64,000 bases of DNA from Synechococcus sp. CBW1002 (GCF_015840915.1 NZ_CP060398.1:2666001-2730000), one strand, 5' to 3'. Counted from the stretch's first letter, positions 18,926 to 29,317 are shown. Numbers and translations: made by a program. Notes: generated from the sequence alone by a model not told the origin.

Positions 18926-20314
18926 TCAGTCGAGATCCGGCATCGACAGGGTGGGCTCGGCCTGACGGTCGATGCCCTTCTCGAAACCGGCGGCAGCGGC
19001 GCGGGCGCGACCGGCGTGCCAGAGGTGACCCACCAGGAAGAAGAAGGCCAGCACGAATTGGGTGGAGGCCAGCCACTGGCGGATATTCACGAAGTTCACC
19101 GAGTTGGGCTCGGTGATGATGCCGCCCACGGAGTTGAGGGAGGCGTTCGGCGCGTGGGTCATGTATTCAGCCGCGCGGCGCACTTGCCAGGGCTGAATGT
19201 CGTTCTGCAGCTTGTCGAGGCTCAGACCGTTCGGGCCACGCAGGGGCTCCAGCCAGGGGCCGCGGAAGTCCCAGAAGCGCATGGTTTCACCACCGAAGAT
19301 GATCTCGCCGGTGGGGGAGCGCATCAGGTACTTACCCAGACCGGTGGGGCCCATGGCCGAACCGATGTTGGCGCCGAGGCGCTGGTCACGAACCAGGAAG
19401 GTGAAGCTCTGGGCCTGGGAGGACTCGGCGTTGGTGGGGCCGTAGAACTCGGAGGGATAGGCGGTGTTGTTGAACCAGATGTAGGCCGAGGCGATGAAGC
19501 TCATGAAGCTCAGGGCGCCAAGGCTGTAGCTGAGATAGGCCTCACCATTCCAGATGAAGGCGCGACGCACCCAGCCGAAGGGCTTGGTGATGACGTGCCA
19601 GATACCACCGAAGATGCAGATCAGACCGATCCAGATGTGGCCACCGATGATGTCTTCCATCGAGTTGACCCCGATGATCCAGCCCTCGCCGCCGAAGGGG
19701 GCTCGGGTGAGATAACCGAAGATCACACCAGGGCTGAGGGTGGGGTTGGTGATGATGCGTACATCGCCACCGCCGGGGGCCCAGGTGTCATAGACACCGC
19801 CGAAGAACATGGCCTTGAACACCAGCAGCAGGGCGCCCACACCGAGAAGGATGAGGTGGTAGCCGATGATGTTGGTCATCTGGTTCTTATCACGCCAATC
19901 CTGGGAGAAGAAGGCGGAATAGTTCTCCAGAATTTCCGGACCACGCAGGGCGTGATACAGGCCGCCCAGGCCAAGAACGGCGGAGCTGATCAGGTGCAGC
20001 ACCCCCACCACAAAGAAGGGGTAGAGATCGGTGACTTCACCGCCGGGACCAACGCCGTAACCAAGGGTGGCGACGTGGGGGAACAGGATCAGACCCTGCT
20101 CGTACATGGGCTTGTCGAAGGTGAAGTGACTCACCTCGAAGAGCATCATGGCGCCGGCCCAGAACACCATCAGGCCAGCGTGGGCCACATGGGCGCCGAG
20201 CAGGCGACCGGAGAGGTTGATCAGGCGGGCATTGCCCGCCCACCAGGCGTAACCAGTCGAATCGAGGTCCTTGCCCCCGACCGAACTGAGGTTGGGATTA
20301 GAGAGCGTTACCAC
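18926..20314 (-). CDS. psbC: Photosystem II CP43 chlorophyll apoprotein
   Basis: CP43 is an inner antenna of photosystem II in the thylakoid membrane. Starting at GTG 20314 it has 462 residues ([20 protein letters not shown]). Six transmembrane helices and the large lumenal loop with [20 protein letters not shown] are present; that loop supplies the glutamate ligand and nearby arginine of the Mn4CaO5 cluster. The GTG lies inside the 3' end of psbD, overlapping by 17 nt, the arrangement known from other cyanobacteria and many plastids. The frame continues upstream to an ATG at 20392, but this reads through psbD sequence and is not the start. Confidence 0.96.
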   Translation of the reverse strand: MVTLSNPNLSSVGGKDLDSTGYAWWAGNARLINLSGRLLGAHVAHAGLMVFWAGAMMLFEVSHFTFDKPMYEQGLILFPHVATLGYGVGPGGEVTDLYPFFVVGVLHLISSAVLGLGGLYHALRGPEILENYSAFFSQDWRDKNQMTNIIGYHLILLGVGALLLVFKAMFFGGVYDTWAPGGGDVRIITNPTLSPGVIFGYLTRAPFGGEGWIIGVNSMEDIIGGHIWIGLICIFGGIWHVITKPFGWVRRAFIWNGEAYLSYSLGALSFMSFIASAYIWFNNTAYPSEFYGPTNAESSQAQSFTFLVRDQRLGANIGSAMGPTGLGKYLMRSPTGEIIFGGETMRFWDFRGPWLEPLRGPNGLSLDKLQNDIQPWQVRRAAEYMTHAPNASLNSVGGIITEPNSVNFVNIRQWLASTQFVLAFFFLVGHLWHAGRARAAAAGFEKGIDRQAEPTLSMPDLD

Positions 20315-21353
20315 GGGGCAGAACCTCTTCAGGGAAGACGAAGTTTTCGTGCGGCTGGTCGGCCGGGGCCATCCAGGCCCGCAGACCTTCATTCAGAAGG
20401 ATGTTCTTCGTGTAGAAGGTCTCGAATTCGGGGTCCTCAGCGGCGCGGATCTCCTGCGACACGAAGTCGTAGGCACGCAGGTTGAGGGCCAGGCCGATGA
20501 TGCCGATGCTGCTGGTCCACAGACCCATCACCGGCACGAACAGCATGAAGAAGTGCAGCCAGCGCTTGTTGGAGAAGGCGATCCCGAAGATCTGGCTCCA
20601 GAAGCGGTTGGCGGTGACCATCGAGTAGGTCTCCTCTTCCTGGGTGGGCTCGAACGCCTTGAAGGTGTTCGCCTGCTCGGAATCCTCAAACAGGGTGTTC
20701 TCCACCGTGGCGCCGTGGATGGCACAGAGCAGAGCACCGCCGAGGATGCCGGCCACTCCCATCATGTGGAAGGGATTCAGGGTCCAGTTGTGGAAGCCCT
20801 GCAGGAACAGCAGGAAGCGGAAGATCGCCGCCACCCCGAAGGAGGGCGCGAAGAACCAGCTGCTCTGGCCCAGCGGGTACATCAGGAAGACACTGACGAA
20901 CACCGCGATCGGACCGGAGAAGGCGATGGCGTTGTAAGGACGGATGCCCACCAGACGGGCGATCTCGAACTGACGCAGCATGAAGCCGATCAGGGCAAAG
21001 GCGCCGTGCAGGGCCACGAACGGCCAGAGGCCACCGAGCTGAATCCAGCGCACGAAGTCGCCTTGGGCCTCGGGGCCCCAGAGCAGCAGCAGGCTGTGAC
21101 CCATGGCGTCAGCGGGCGTGCTGACGGCGGCGGTGAGGAAGTTGCAGCCCTCCAGGTAGGAGCTGGCGATGCCGTGGGTGTACCAGGAGGTGGCGAAGGT
21201 GGTGCCGGTGAGCCAGCCGCCCAGCGCCAGGTAGGCGGTGGGGAACAGCAGCAGACCGGACCACCCCACGAATACGAAGCGGTCGCGCTTGAGCCAGTCA
21301 TCGAGGACGTCGAACCATCCCCGCTGCGGCGCGCGTCCAACAGCAATCGTCAT
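20298..21353 (-). CDS. psbD: Photosystem II reaction-centre protein D2
   Basis: D2 binds half of the photosystem II reaction-centre pigments and plastoquinone QA. The 351-residue protein starts [20 protein letters not shown]. It contains the chlorophyll/iron ligand regions ending in [20 protein letters not shown] and [13 protein letters not shown], and its end ([15 protein letters not shown]) is conserved. ATG at 21353 fits the family length; the frame runs 30 codons further upstream without similarity. Cotranscribed with psbC. The 293 bp to the divergent ycf4 start should contain the light-regulated psbD promoter; I could not define its boxes. Confidence 0.97.
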   Translation of the reverse strand: MTIAVGRAPQRGWFDVLDDWLKRDRFVFVGWSGLLLFPTAYLALGGWLTGTTFATSWYTHGIASSYLEGCNFLTAAVSTPADAMGHSLLLLWGPEAQGDFVRWIQLGGLWPFVALHGAFALIGFMLRQFEIARLVGIRPYNAIAFSGPIAVFVSVFLMYPLGQSSWFFAPSFGVAAIFRFLLFLQGFHNWTLNPFHMMGVAGILGGALLCAIHGATVENTLFEDSEQANTFKAFEPTQEEETYSMVTANRFWSQIFGIAFSNKRWLHFFMLFVPVMGLWTSSIGIIGLALNLRAYDFVSQEIRAAEDPEFETFYTKNILLNEGLRAWMAPADQPHENFVFPEEVLPRGNAL

Positions 21354-21646
21354 GGGAAGAAACGGTGCGGGAAACCCGCGGAAGCTGTGTGGGATACCGG
21401 GCGATGGTAACAATGTTCCCAGCCAGCGCGAGACAGGCTGCAATGGGCTGACATGCCTTGGCGGAGCAGGGTTCTGAGGGGCCTAGGTATTTCTGCTTTC
21501 GGTCGATCTCGATCTGGGGTTGGGCCCATGCGTCCGTCGGTGTGGCGGATGCAGACCGTGTTCGTCAGGCTTGCCGCCCGCGGGCCAAGATGGCCTCTCC
21601 GAACCCTGGCTCCTGCATGGCGGCTTTCGAAGCCCCGCACATCGCG

Positions 21647-22201
21647 ATGTCCAACCCCGTCACCAGCCCCACCGATCTGCTGGAGCAACCGGTGCTGGGC
21701 TCAAGGCGTTTGTCCAATCTTTTTGTGGCGGCTGTGGTGACCACCGGCGGTGTTGGTTTCCTGCTCACCAGTGCCTCCAGCCGTTGGGGGATCGACCTGC
21801 TGCCGATCGGCCACCCGGCGGAGCTCGAGTGGGTGCCCCAGGGTCTGGTGATGGGTCTGTATGGCATCGCCGCCGTGTTGCTCGCCACCTACCTCTGGTC
21901 GGTGATCGGCATCGACGTGGGCGCTGGCGTCAACCGCTTCGACCGCCGTGCCGGCACCGCCACGATCGAGCGCCGCGGTTTCCGCCAGATGATCCGCGTC
22001 GAGATCCCTCTTCGGGAGATCCAGGCGGTGAAGATCGATGTGCGCGATGGTCTCAACCCCCGCCGCCGCCTGGCCCTGAAGGTGCAGGGCCGACGCGATC
22101 TGCCGCTCACCCGCGTGGGTGAACCCATCCCCCTGGCCGACCTGGAATTGTCGGGTGCCCAGCTGGCCCGCTTCCTCGGGGTAGCCCTCGAAGGGCAGTG
22201 A
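21647..22201 (+). CDS. ycf4: Photosystem I assembly protein Ycf4
   Basis: Ycf4 is a thylakoid membrane scaffold for photosystem I assembly. The 184-residue protein has the family start [20 protein letters not shown]. Two transmembrane helices (about residues 25-47 and 68-90) are followed by a soluble domain ([40 protein letters not shown]). I chose ATG 21647; in-frame ATGs at 21590 and 21617 would add unconserved residues. Divergent from psbDC. Confidence 0.92.
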   Translation: MSNPVTSPTDLLEQPVLGSRRLSNLFVAAVVTTGGVGFLLTSASSRWGIDLLPIGHPAELEWVPQGLVMGLYGIAAVLLATYLWSVIGIDVGAGVNRFDRRAGTATIERRGFRQMIRVEIPLREIQAVKIDVRDGLNPRRRLALKVQGRRDLPLTRVGEPIPLADLELSGAQLARFLGVALEGQ

Positions 22202-22238
22202 TCCAGGCTTCCACCCCCTGTGCTGTGCTGCTTCGCTG

Positions 22239-23081
22239 ATGCCGGATTTCTCCCCCCCCTGCTCGGATCCGTCCGCTGATCCGTCCGTTCTTCTCTCCCG
22301 TGATCGGTTCGCTGCCGAATCGGGGCACCCCGTCGTGACCCGTGGCCCGCAGGGCAGCACGCGGGATCGCCTCAGGGGCGTTCTGGGTCGCTCCCTCTGC
22401 GCCGGTCTGCTGGTGCTGCTGCCCTGGGTCCTGTCGGCCTGTGGCGCTGAGCCCCGCGCCCAGACCCTGGGCTGCGGCGTTTCGGGTGCGGCTTGCCTGA
22501 GTGGGACTGCCCTGGTGAGGCTGCAAACCGCCAAGGGAGAGGTGGAGATCAGCCTCGATGGCGCTGCCGCTCCCCTCACCGCCGGCAACTTCGTGGACCT
22601 GGTGAAGCGGGGCACCTACAACAACACCGTCTTCCACCGGGTGGTGCGGGAGCCCGTGCCCTTCGTGGTGCAAGGGGGCGATCCGCTCAGCGCCAATCCG
22701 AAAGTGCCGGCCAGCCAGTACGGCACCGGTAGTTTCATCGAGCCCAGCAGCGGCGAGGCAAGGCTGATCCCCCTGGAGCTGACGGTCAAGGGCGAATCCG
22801 AACCCCGCTACGGCGAGCCGATCACCAACCCCAGCCTGACGCGCCAGCTGGCCCTGGTGCACCAGCGAGGAGCCGTGGCCATGGCCCGCTCCAACGACCC
22901 CAATTCCGCCAGCGCCCAGTTCTATGTGGCCCTGGAGGCCCTGCCGGAACTGGATGGCCGCTACGCGGTGTTCGGTCGGGTGACGAAGGGGATGGAGGTG
23001 GTGGACAAGATCCAGCAGGGCGACCGGCTGGTCAAAGCCACGCTCGTGGAGGGCGGCACCCTGGTGACGGACAAACCCTGA
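22239..23081 (+). CDS. Cyclophilin-type peptidyl-prolyl isomerase, predicted lipoprotein
   Basis: A 280-residue protein. After a polar N-terminus, a hydrophobic stretch (LCAGLLVLLPWVLSACGAEP, about residues 53-72) carries a lipobox, LSAC, so the mature protein is probably tethered to a membrane by its cysteine. The cyclophilin domain has VEISLDGAAAPLTAGNFVDL, NNTVFHRVV, FVVQGGDPL, GAVAMARSNDPNSASAQFYV and GRYAVFGRV. The start is uncertain; translation may begin closer to the signal sequence. A likely substrate of the Lnt encoded at 11976-13598. Confidence 0.86.
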   Translation: MPDFSPPCSDPSADPSVLLSRDRFAAESGHPVVTRGPQGSTRDRLRGVLGRSLCAGLLVLLPWVLSACGAEPRAQTLGCGVSGAACLSGTALVRLQTAKGEVEISLDGAAAPLTAGNFVDLVKRGTYNNTVFHRVVREPVPFVVQGGDPLSANPKVPASQYGTGSFIEPSSGEARLIPLELTVKGESEPRYGEPITNPSLTRQLALVHQRGAVAMARSNDPNSASAQFYVALEALPELDGRYAVFGRVTKGMEVVDKIQQGDRLVKATLVEGGTLVTDKP

Positions 23082-23097
23082 GAGAGGGCCTGAATGC

Positions 23098-23631
23098 TCA
23101 GGCCGGCACCCGTTTGGCTGAGGCCGTCACTTTCAGGTAGGCGGTGTTCACGCCGGAGGCCCGCTCCAGGGCCACCTTGCCGGTGCGGGCGATTTCGAGA
23201 ATGCCGTAGGTCTCGAGGATCTGCTCGATCGCCACGAGCTTGCCCGGGTCTCCCACCACTTCCAGGGTGAGGGCGGTTTCGCCCACGTCGATCACGTTGG
23301 CTCGGAACACCTGCACCAGATCGAGGATGGCGGCGCGCTGCTCCGGTGGGGCCGCCACCTTGAGCAGCATCAGTTCCCGCTCCACCGATGGGATGGTGGA
23401 GAGGTCAGTCACGGCCAGCACGTTGACCAGCTTGTTGAGCTGCTTGGTCATCTGTTCCACCGTGCGGCTGTCGCCCTCCACCACCATGGTGAGACGCGAG
23501 ACGCCACTTTTTTCGGCGGGTCCAACCGCCAGGCTCTCGATGTTGAAGCCCCGGCGGGCGAACAGGCCGGAGATCCGGCTGAGCGCACCGGACTCGTCTT
23601 CCACCAACACCGACAGGGTGTGTTTCATCAC
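23098..23631 (-). CDS. ilvN: Acetolactate synthase small (regulatory) subunit
   Basis: IlvN gives valine feedback control and activity to the acetolactate synthase catalytic subunit in branched-chain amino-acid synthesis. The N-terminal ACT domain is typical ([34 protein letters not shown]). The central [20 protein letters not shown] and the C-terminal domain ([34 protein letters not shown]-like region) complete a normal 177-residue protein. Convergent with the cyclophilin gene, 16 bp apart. Confidence 0.94.
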   Translation of the reverse strand: MMKHTLSVLVEDESGALSRISGLFARRGFNIESLAVGPAEKSGVSRLTMVVEGDSRTVEQMTKQLNKLVNVLAVTDLSTIPSVERELMLLKVAAPPEQRAAILDLVQVFRANVIDVGETALTLEVVGDPGKLVAIEQILETYGILEIARTGKVALERASGVNTAYLKVTASAKRVPA

Positions 23632-23723
23632 GGGGCGCGCCGAGGGCCGCAGGCTGGCCTCAAGTTACGTGTCCACCTCCCGGCACTGGCGAGGGCTGCG
23701 CCCCCGGGCATCACCTCAGGGCA

Positions 23724-24662
23724 TCACCTCAGGGCAGCCAGCCAGGGGAGCACCGCCTGATGAAAAGCCTCGGGCTGTTCGTCGTGGGGGCAGTGGCCCG
23801 CCTGCTCGAGCAGCACCAGCGGCAGCTCGGGCCGGACCGCCCGGCACTGCTCCGCCACCCGGGCCGGCACGAGGCGATCGTCGCGGCCCCAGAGCAGCAG
23901 CAGGGGTTGCCGCAGGCGCTGCAGCAGGGCCGGAGCGGTGGCGCCGTGGGGCCGCAGGGCCATGCCCACGCTCATCGCCCGCAGGGCCCGGGCGGCACCG
24001 GGGCGGCGGGCCGGCAGCGCGATCAGCCGATGCAGGGCAAGGTCGTCGAGCACCGGCAGCAGGTAGGCGCTCTGGATCCCCAGCCCCAGCAGGGGGGAGT
24101 GGGCCAGCAGGGGCACGATCAGCTCCAGAGGCAGCAGACGGCAGAGCAGGCGTACCGTCCAGCGCTTCAGGCGGCGCCAGCAGGGTGTCTCCCGTCGGAT
24201 GGCTGCCGACGCGGCCAGCAGGGCCGGATCAGGCAGGGGCGCTGCCACCACGCCCCGCACCCAGGTGGGGAAGTACACCGCGCAGCTGAGGGCCACCAGA
24301 CCACCGAGAGAGTGGCCGATCAGAACCGCCGGGGCCTGCACCACCTGCTCCAGGAAGGCCTGCAGCTGTCGGGCCCAGAGGCGATTGTCCAGGGTCCGTC
24401 CAGGGGCGGCTGCGGGCTGACTGGACGCACCGAAGCCCACAAGGTCGAGGGCGTAGACGCACCAGCCCGCGTCTGCCAGCGCAGGGGCGTTATGCCGCCA
24501 GTGGCCGCTGCCGGCTGCGAAGCCATGCACCAGCAGCAGGGGCGGATGCCGCCGATCGCCGAGCCAGCGCCAGTGCACCACCAGCCCCTGCCAGCGCCAC
24601 ACGGCGGCTTCGCCCCAGTCGGTCGACGGGCCCGTCGTCGTCGATGGCCGCGACCTTCCCAT
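23724..24662 (-). CDS. Alpha/beta-fold hydrolase
   Basis: A 312-residue soluble hydrolase. The oxyanion region is LLLVHGFAAGSGHWRHNAPA, the nucleophile elbow GHSLGGLVAL, the acid DDRLVP and the histidine AGHCPHDEQP, so the triad is complete. A variable cap domain lies between residues 150 and 235. It shares the neighbourhood of ilvN, 92 bp away on the same strand, as I recall for other picocyanobacteria. The substrate is unknown. The plus-strand sensor gene starts divergently within about 110 bp. Confidence 0.85.
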   Translation of the reverse strand: MGRSRPSTTTGPSTDWGEAAVWRWQGLVVHWRWLGDRRHPPLLLVHGFAAGSGHWRHNAPALADAGWCVYALDLVGFGASSQPAAAPGRTLDNRLWARQLQAFLEQVVQAPAVLIGHSLGGLVALSCAVYFPTWVRGVVAAPLPDPALLAASAAIRRETPCWRRLKRWTVRLLCRLLPLELIVPLLAHSPLLGLGIQSAYLLPVLDDLALHRLIALPARRPGAARALRAMSVGMALRPHGATAPALLQRLRQPLLLLWGRDDRLVPARVAEQCRAVRPELPLVLLEQAGHCPHDEQPEAFHQAVLPWLAALR

Positions 24663-24771
24663 GACGGGTCCTGTGGGCGAGCGGAATCACCCCATCTTCA
24701 GGGGTCGTCGAGGTGCCCGAGTATCTGGCTGGGAGTCGGCGATCACCCCTACCTTGACGGGACGCAACGCC

Positions 24772-27081
24772 ATGGCTGTTCCACCGCGGAGCACCAGTCC
24801 TGCCTTTCCGTTCGGGGTGCCGATGACCCAGTCTCATCCAGGCGTTTCCTGGCAGGCCTGGCGCCAGCCGCGTCGCAGGGTGCGGTTCAACGTGGGTCTG
24901 TCGATCCTCTTCCTGCCGGTGGTGATGTTCACCGGCATCACGGTGGCCGTGGTGTCGTACCAGCACGCCCGCCGATTGGTCACGGATCTGAACCATGCGC
25001 GGATGGCCGGCCTGGCCCGTGCCATGGACTGGCAGCTGCAGGTGAAGCTGAGCATCCCCGTGGCCAAGCGCCAGATTGCGGCGCTGATGGATCTGGAGGA
25101 TCCGCAGCCCTTCCCGAGGCAGCTGCAGCGGCTCAAGGTGCTGCGCCAGGCCCTGGAGGCCACCCCGGCAATCTCGTCGTATTACCTGGGCTACGGCAAT
25201 GGGGAGCGGCTGCAGTTGCGGCGCATCCGCTCCGAGGTCGACCGCACCGACTTCCGGCTCCCTGCCGAGGCTGCTTTTCTGGCCCAGATCGGCAGTCGCG
25301 AGTCGAACGGCCGGATCCGCACCCAGCAGGTGGTGCTGGATGGTGCCTTCCGCCAGCTGGAGATCCGCCCCGATCCGCTCTCCGCCAGCTTCGATCCCCG
25401 GCAGCGGCCCTGGTACCGCGCCGCCCTCGACAGCTCCGGCCCAGTGGCCACCCCGGTGTATCGGTTTGCTACTACCGGCCGACTGGGCATCAGCCTGGCG
25501 GAACGGGTGCCAGGCAGCGCCACGGTGGTGGGGGCGGATCTGCCGATCGACCAGGCCAGCGATGCGCTGCTGGAGCTGGGCCGATCCCTGGGGCATCTCA
25601 AGCAGGTGAAGCTGGCCCTGGTGGGCCCCCAGGGCAATGTGGTGGCCCTCAACGAGGCGGGCTACGGAGCGTTCCGGGCGGGAACGCCCAGCACCCTTGA
25701 GGGCATGAACCGCCTGGCGGATGCCACAACCCCGGTGTTCGCTCGGATCGGTGAGCAGTTCCCTGCCCTGCGTCAGTCCCTCGGCTACGGCGATCAGCTC
25801 CTCACCACCACCCTGCGCGTCGATGGCGAAGGGTGGGAGGTGGCCCTGGCCCGGGCTGTGCAGGTGGATCAGACCCAGACCTACCTGGCCATCGCCATCC
25901 CCACAGAGCAGTTGTTCGCCGGCGCGCGGCGCCTGCAGCAGACCGCCGTGCTCACAGCCTTCCTGGTGTTGCTGGTGGCCTCTCCGCTGGTGTGGCTGAT
26001 TGCCCGGCTGGTGACCCGACAGCTGCGACGCCTGGCGCTGGAGGCCCAGGCAGTGCAGAACTTCGAGTTCGATGCGCCCCGCACGGTGGAGTCGGTGGTG
26101 ACTGAAATCGAAGAGCTCGCCACCAGCTTCGAGGCGATGAAGGGCACGATCCGCCGCTTCCTGGGGGTGAGTGCCGCCATTGCGGCGGAACCGGATTTCG
26201 AGCGGCTTCTGGTCCGGGTGCTCGACGAATCGATCGCCAACAGCCGCGCCCAGGGCGGCGCCCTGTTCCTCAACCTCGATGACGACAAGCAGCTCGATCC
26301 GGAGCTGCTGCGCAATGCGGCCGGCGAGACCCTGCCCAATACGCTGCCGCGTTTTCCCCTGGCCGACATCCGGCGGCTTTTGGTGGGCAAGGCCAGTGGC
26401 CGCCGGGCCACCACCGGCCGGATTTCTGCCGAAGGCTCCGCGATGGAGCGCAGGTTGGCGGGGGCGATGGCTGTGGACAACGTGCCCTACGTGAGCCTGC
26501 CGCTGCAGAGCCGTTCGGGCGACCTGCTCGGCATGCTGCTGCTGTGGTTCAGGGTTCCCCCCTCGGACCAGCGGGTGGCCTTCATGGAGGCCTTCTCCAG
26601 CACCGTGGCCACCACCCTGGAGACCCGCCAGCTGATCCGGGCCCAGAAGGCTCTGTTCCAGGCCTTCATCGAGTTGATCGCCGGCTCGATCGATGCCAAG
26701 AGTCCCTACACCGGCGGCCACTGCAAGCGGGTGCCGGAACTCACCAAGATGCTCGCCCAGGCCGCCTGCGAGGAGACCGAGGGTCCCTTCGCTGCGTTCT
26801 CCCTCTCGGAGGATCGCTGGGAGGCGGTGCACGTGGCCTCCTGGCTGCATGACTGCGGCAAGGTGGTCACCCCCGAATACGTGGTCGACAAGGCCACCAA
26901 GCTCGAGACCCTTTACGACCGCATCCATGAGGTGCGGATGCGCTTCGAGGTGCTCAAGCGCGATGCCTGGATCCGCTACTACCAGGGCCTGCTGGAGGGC
27001 GGCAGGGCCGACGAGCTGGCCGTCGAGCGCGATAGCGACCTCCAGCACCTCGATCAGGATTTCGCCTTCGTGGCGGCGTGA
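24772..27081 (+). CDS. Membrane sensor with HD-GYP domain, 5' part up to an in-frame TGA
   Basis: This reads as a membrane receptor: a transmembrane helix near residues 45-65 after the ATG at 24772 (an ATG at 24823 is an alternative), a periplasmic Cache-like domain (about 70-380) with the RPWYRAALDSSGPVATPVYR motif, a second helix, a HAMP-like linker (VTRQLRRLALEAQAVQNFEF), a GAF-like domain, and the first half of an HD-GYP domain with the HD pair in ASWLHDCGK (residues 693-694). Translation stops at TGA 27079-27081 after 769 residues, before the GYP motif. The same frame stays open beyond the TGA and holds the missing half, so this is one gene broken by a single stop codon, not by a frameshift. 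Confidence 0.82.
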   Translation: MAVPPRSTSPAFPFGVPMTQSHPGVSWQAWRQPRRRVRFNVGLSILFLPVVMFTGITVAVVSYQHARRLVTDLNHARMAGLARAMDWQLQVKLSIPVAKRQIAALMDLEDPQPFPRQLQRLKVLRQALEATPAISSYYLGYGNGERLQLRRIRSEVDRTDFRLPAEAAFLAQIGSRESNGRIRTQQVVLDGAFRQLEIRPDPLSASFDPRQRPWYRAALDSSGPVATPVYRFATTGRLGISLAERVPGSATVVGADLPIDQASDALLELGRSLGHLKQVKLALVGPQGNVVALNEAGYGAFRAGTPSTLEGMNRLADATTPVFARIGEQFPALRQSLGYGDQLLTTTLRVDGEGWEVALARAVQVDQTQTYLAIAIPTEQLFAGARRLQQTAVLTAFLVLLVASPLVWLIARLVTRQLRRLALEAQAVQNFEFDAPRTVESVVTEIEELATSFEAMKGTIRRFLGVSAAIAAEPDFERLLVRVLDESIANSRAQGGALFLNLDDDKQLDPELLRNAAGETLPNTLPRFPLADIRRLLVGKASGRRATTGRISAEGSAMERRLAGAMAVDNVPYVSLPLQSRSGDLLGMLLLWFRVPPSDQRVAFMEAFSSTVATTLETRQLIRAQKALFQAFIELIAGSIDAKSPYTGGHCKRVPELTKMLAQAACEETEGPFAAFSLSEDRWEAVHVASWLHDCGKVVTPEYVVDKATKLETLYDRIHEVRMRFEVLKRDAWIRYYQGLLEGGRADELAVERDSDLQHLDQDFAFVAA

Positions 27082-27813
27082 AATCAGGGCGGAGAGTTTC
27101 TGGCGCCTGATCGGATCGAGCGGCTGCACTCCATTGCGCAACGCACCTGGTTGCGCACCCTGGATGACCGGCTCGGCATCTCCGACGAGGAACTGCGGCG
27201 TAAGCAGCTGCTGGCCGCCCCCACTCTGCCGGTGGAGGAGCCGCTGCTGGCCGACCGGCCCGATCACCGCATCGAACGGCTGCCGAGCGATCGGTTGGAT
27301 CCGGACAACCCCTGGGGATTCAAGCTGCAGCCGCCGGAGCTGCTTTACGACCGGGGCGAACTGAAGAATCTTTCGATTTCGCGCGGCACCCTCACCGAAG
27401 AGGATCGCTACAAGATCAACGAGCACATCATCCACACCATCCGCATGCTTTCGGCCCTGCCGTTCCCGCGGCACATGAAGGATGTGCCCGAGCTGGCGGG
27501 CGGCCACCACGAAACCCTGATCGGCACCGGCTATCCCAAGGGCCTGAAGAAGGAGGAGATGAGTGATGTGGCACGGATGATGGCCATCGCCGACATCTTC
27601 GAGGCACTCACGGCGGCCGATCGGCCCTACAAACCGATGAAGACGCTGTCGCAGGCGCTGAAGATCATGACCTTCATGCGCAAGGATCAGCACATCGATC
27701 CTGAGCTCTTCGCCCTGTTCATCCGCTCCGGGGTCTACAAGCGCTACGCCGAGCAGTTTCTCAGGCCCGAACAGATCGATGCCGTCGACGAGGAAGCCCT
27801 GTTGGCCGGTTGA
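27082..27813 (+). pseudogene. 3' part of the HD-GYP gene, separated by the TGA
   Basis: Continues in the same frame as the upstream part. The first codons after the TGA read NQGGEFLAPDRIERLHSIAQ, then RTLDDRLGISDEELRRKQ, then the diagnostic GHHETLIGTGYPKGL motif and the closing helices (ARMMAIADIFEALTAADRPY). Together with the 5' part this makes a complete cyclic di-GMP phosphodiesterase-type domain. An internal ATG-like start at 27151 (220 residues) would give a product lacking the HD pair, so it is unlikely to be active alone. Whether the pieces are joined by readthrough is open. Confidence 0.75.
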
Positions 27814-27880
27814 GGCCTTCCCATGGCTGCTGTCTTCGCCATGGCTGATGTCTTCCCGTGGTTGACGCCATGACAGCGCC

Positions 27881-29179
27881 ATGCCCATGAGCAGATCGCA
27901 CGCCTGCGATCCCACGGCCGAGTCACCCCAGCGTCATGGCCCCCAGCTCCACCGGGAAGGGGCGGTGGAGCTCGATCTGGGCGGCGGTTTCTTTCGGCCC
28001 GAGTCGCGCCCCTCCCGCGATCTGGGTGTGCTGCTGGCGGCCTGGCTGGCGCGGCGGGGAACGGGAACCCTGCGGGTGCTCGATGGCATGGCCGGCTCCG
28101 GCATCCGGGCCCTGCGCTACGGCACTGAAGCCGGGGCCACATCGGTGTGGGCCAACGATGCCGATCCCGATCGCCTGCCACTGCTGGAACGCAACCTGGC
28201 GGGGCTCTCGGCCCGCGGTGTGGCCCTGCGGGTCACGGTCCGCACCGTCCAGGCCCTGCTGGCCGAGGCCCTGATCGGGCAGGAGCGCTTCGATCTGGTC
28301 GATCTCGATGCCTTCGGCTGTCCGGCGGCCCTGGTGCCACTCGCCCTGGAGGCGGTGGCCTTCGATGGCGTGCTCTATCTGGCCAGCACCGATGGCCGCT
28401 CCCCCACCGGCCACGACCGGCCCGCCGCCGTGCGACGGCTGGGGGCGGCAGCCCGGGCCCATCCGTCCAGCTGGGAGCTGGCCCTGCGGCTGCAGCTGGG
28501 GGTGATTGCGCGCGCCGCCTGGGCCCTGGGCCGTGGCGTGCAGCCCCTGTTCAGCTTCAGCGAGGGCCGCACCTTCCGCACGGCGGTGCGGCTGCGGCGC
28601 CGGGCGGCCCCCGGGGAGGAATGCCGGCTGGGCCTGCTCGCCCTCTGCCACGGCTGCGGCGACCAGCAGGTGCAGAGCCTGCTGCAGCTGCGTCGCTGGG
28701 CGCCCTGCCTCTGCCGCCAGGCTCCGGCAGGGGACCCCACCCCCCTGGCGATCAGCGGCCCCCTCTGGATCGGCCCGCTGCAGAATCCCGACGTGCTCGG
28801 CGCCATGGCCCCTGGGGCGGCAGAGGCACCGATGCCGCCGGCGGAGATGACGGTGTCGCCACTGCCGGCTCTGGGGACTCTCCTGGAACCCGCCAGCCTG
28901 AAGCTGTTGCAGCGCCTGCAGGCCGATCCGGGCACGGTGGCGCGTTGCTGGCCCACCGCGGAGATCGGCCGCCGGCTGGGAGGAGGTCCGCCCCGGCTGG
29001 AGGCGATGATCCAGCATCTGCGCCAACGGGGCCACGGTGCCTGGGCCAGTGGAGTGATGGCGGCCCAGCTCCGCAGCGATGCCCCCTGGCCTGTGCTGCT
29101 GGAGGTGGCCCGTGCGGCTCAGGCCGGGACACTGCTAAATAGATTCGGCTTGCGTTCCAGCCCCGGTCATGGCCTCTGA
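27881..29179 (+). CDS. trm1: tRNA (guanine) dimethyltransferase, Trm1 family
   Basis: Trm1 methylates N2 of guanosine 26 (and 27 in some bacteria) in tRNA using SAM. The 432-residue protein has the early [20 protein letters not shown], the SAM loop [20 protein letters not shown], the acidic motif ANDADPDRL and the catalytic-type motif [20 protein letters not shown]-terminal Cys-containing region (CHGCG ... CLC) resembles the zinc-ribbon of the family. The start could also be the ATG at 27890. Its last 11 nt overlap petM. Confidence 0.88.
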   Translation: MPMSRSHACDPTAESPQRHGPQLHREGAVELDLGGGFFRPESRPSRDLGVLLAAWLARRGTGTLRVLDGMAGSGIRALRYGTEAGATSVWANDADPDRLPLLERNLAGLSARGVALRVTVRTVQALLAEALIGQERFDLVDLDAFGCPAALVPLALEAVAFDGVLYLASTDGRSPTGHDRPAAVRRLGAAARAHPSSWELALRLQLGVIARAAWALGRGVQPLFSFSEGRTFRTAVRLRRRAAPGEECRLGLLALCHGCGDQQVQSLLQLRRWAPCLCRQAPAGDPTPLAISGPLWIGPLQNPDVLGAMAPGAAEAPMPPAEMTVSPLPALGTLLEPASLKLLQRLQADPGTVARCWPTAEIGRRLGGGPPRLEAMIQHLRQRGHGAWASGVMAAQLRSDAPWPVLLEVARAAQAGTLLNRFGLRSSPGHGL

Positions 29180-29267
29180 AATCTTTGGCACCGCTGCCCT
29201 GTTCTGGGTGCTCATCCCTGTAGGGCTGGCCGGTGGGGTGTTGCTGCTGAAGCTGCTGAACGACTGA
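29169..29267 (+). CDS. petM: Cytochrome b6f complex subunit VII (PetM)
   Basis: A 32-residue single-helix subunit of the cytochrome b6f complex. It reads [20 protein letters not shown] and ends [12 protein letters not shown], matching known PetM almost residue for residue. It is too short for ordinary gene callers. The ATG lies inside the end of trm1, overlapping by 11 nt in another frame, so its translation may depend on ribosomes ending on trm1. Confidence 0.93.
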   Translation: MASEIFGTAALFWVLIPVGLAGGVLLLKLLND

Positions 29268-29286
29268 CGCATCGGCTACCGATGCG
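29268..29286 (+). promoter_or_regulatory. Perfect 8-bp hairpin directly after the petM stop
   Basis: CGCATCGG and its exact complement CCGATGCG are separated by three bases, starting at the base after the petM stop codon. No T run follows on either strand, so it is not a standard terminator. It could protect the trm1-petM mRNA 3' end or cause partial termination before ycf39. Confidence 0.45.
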
Positions 29287-29317
29287 CTCGTAGGCTCAGC
29301 CTGGTAGCGCATCCTCC

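Noticed and set aside
18812-20485. 557-residue plus-strand frame opposite psbC
   Set aside because: Runs antisense to CP43, with a Glu/Gly/His-rich composition produced by conserved codons of the real gene.
24490-27915. 1141-residue open frame on the minus strand opposite the HD-GYP gene
   Set aside because: It is rich in His, Gln and Gly, has no domain, and mirrors a well-supported sensor gene. Long antisense frames are expected at this GC content.
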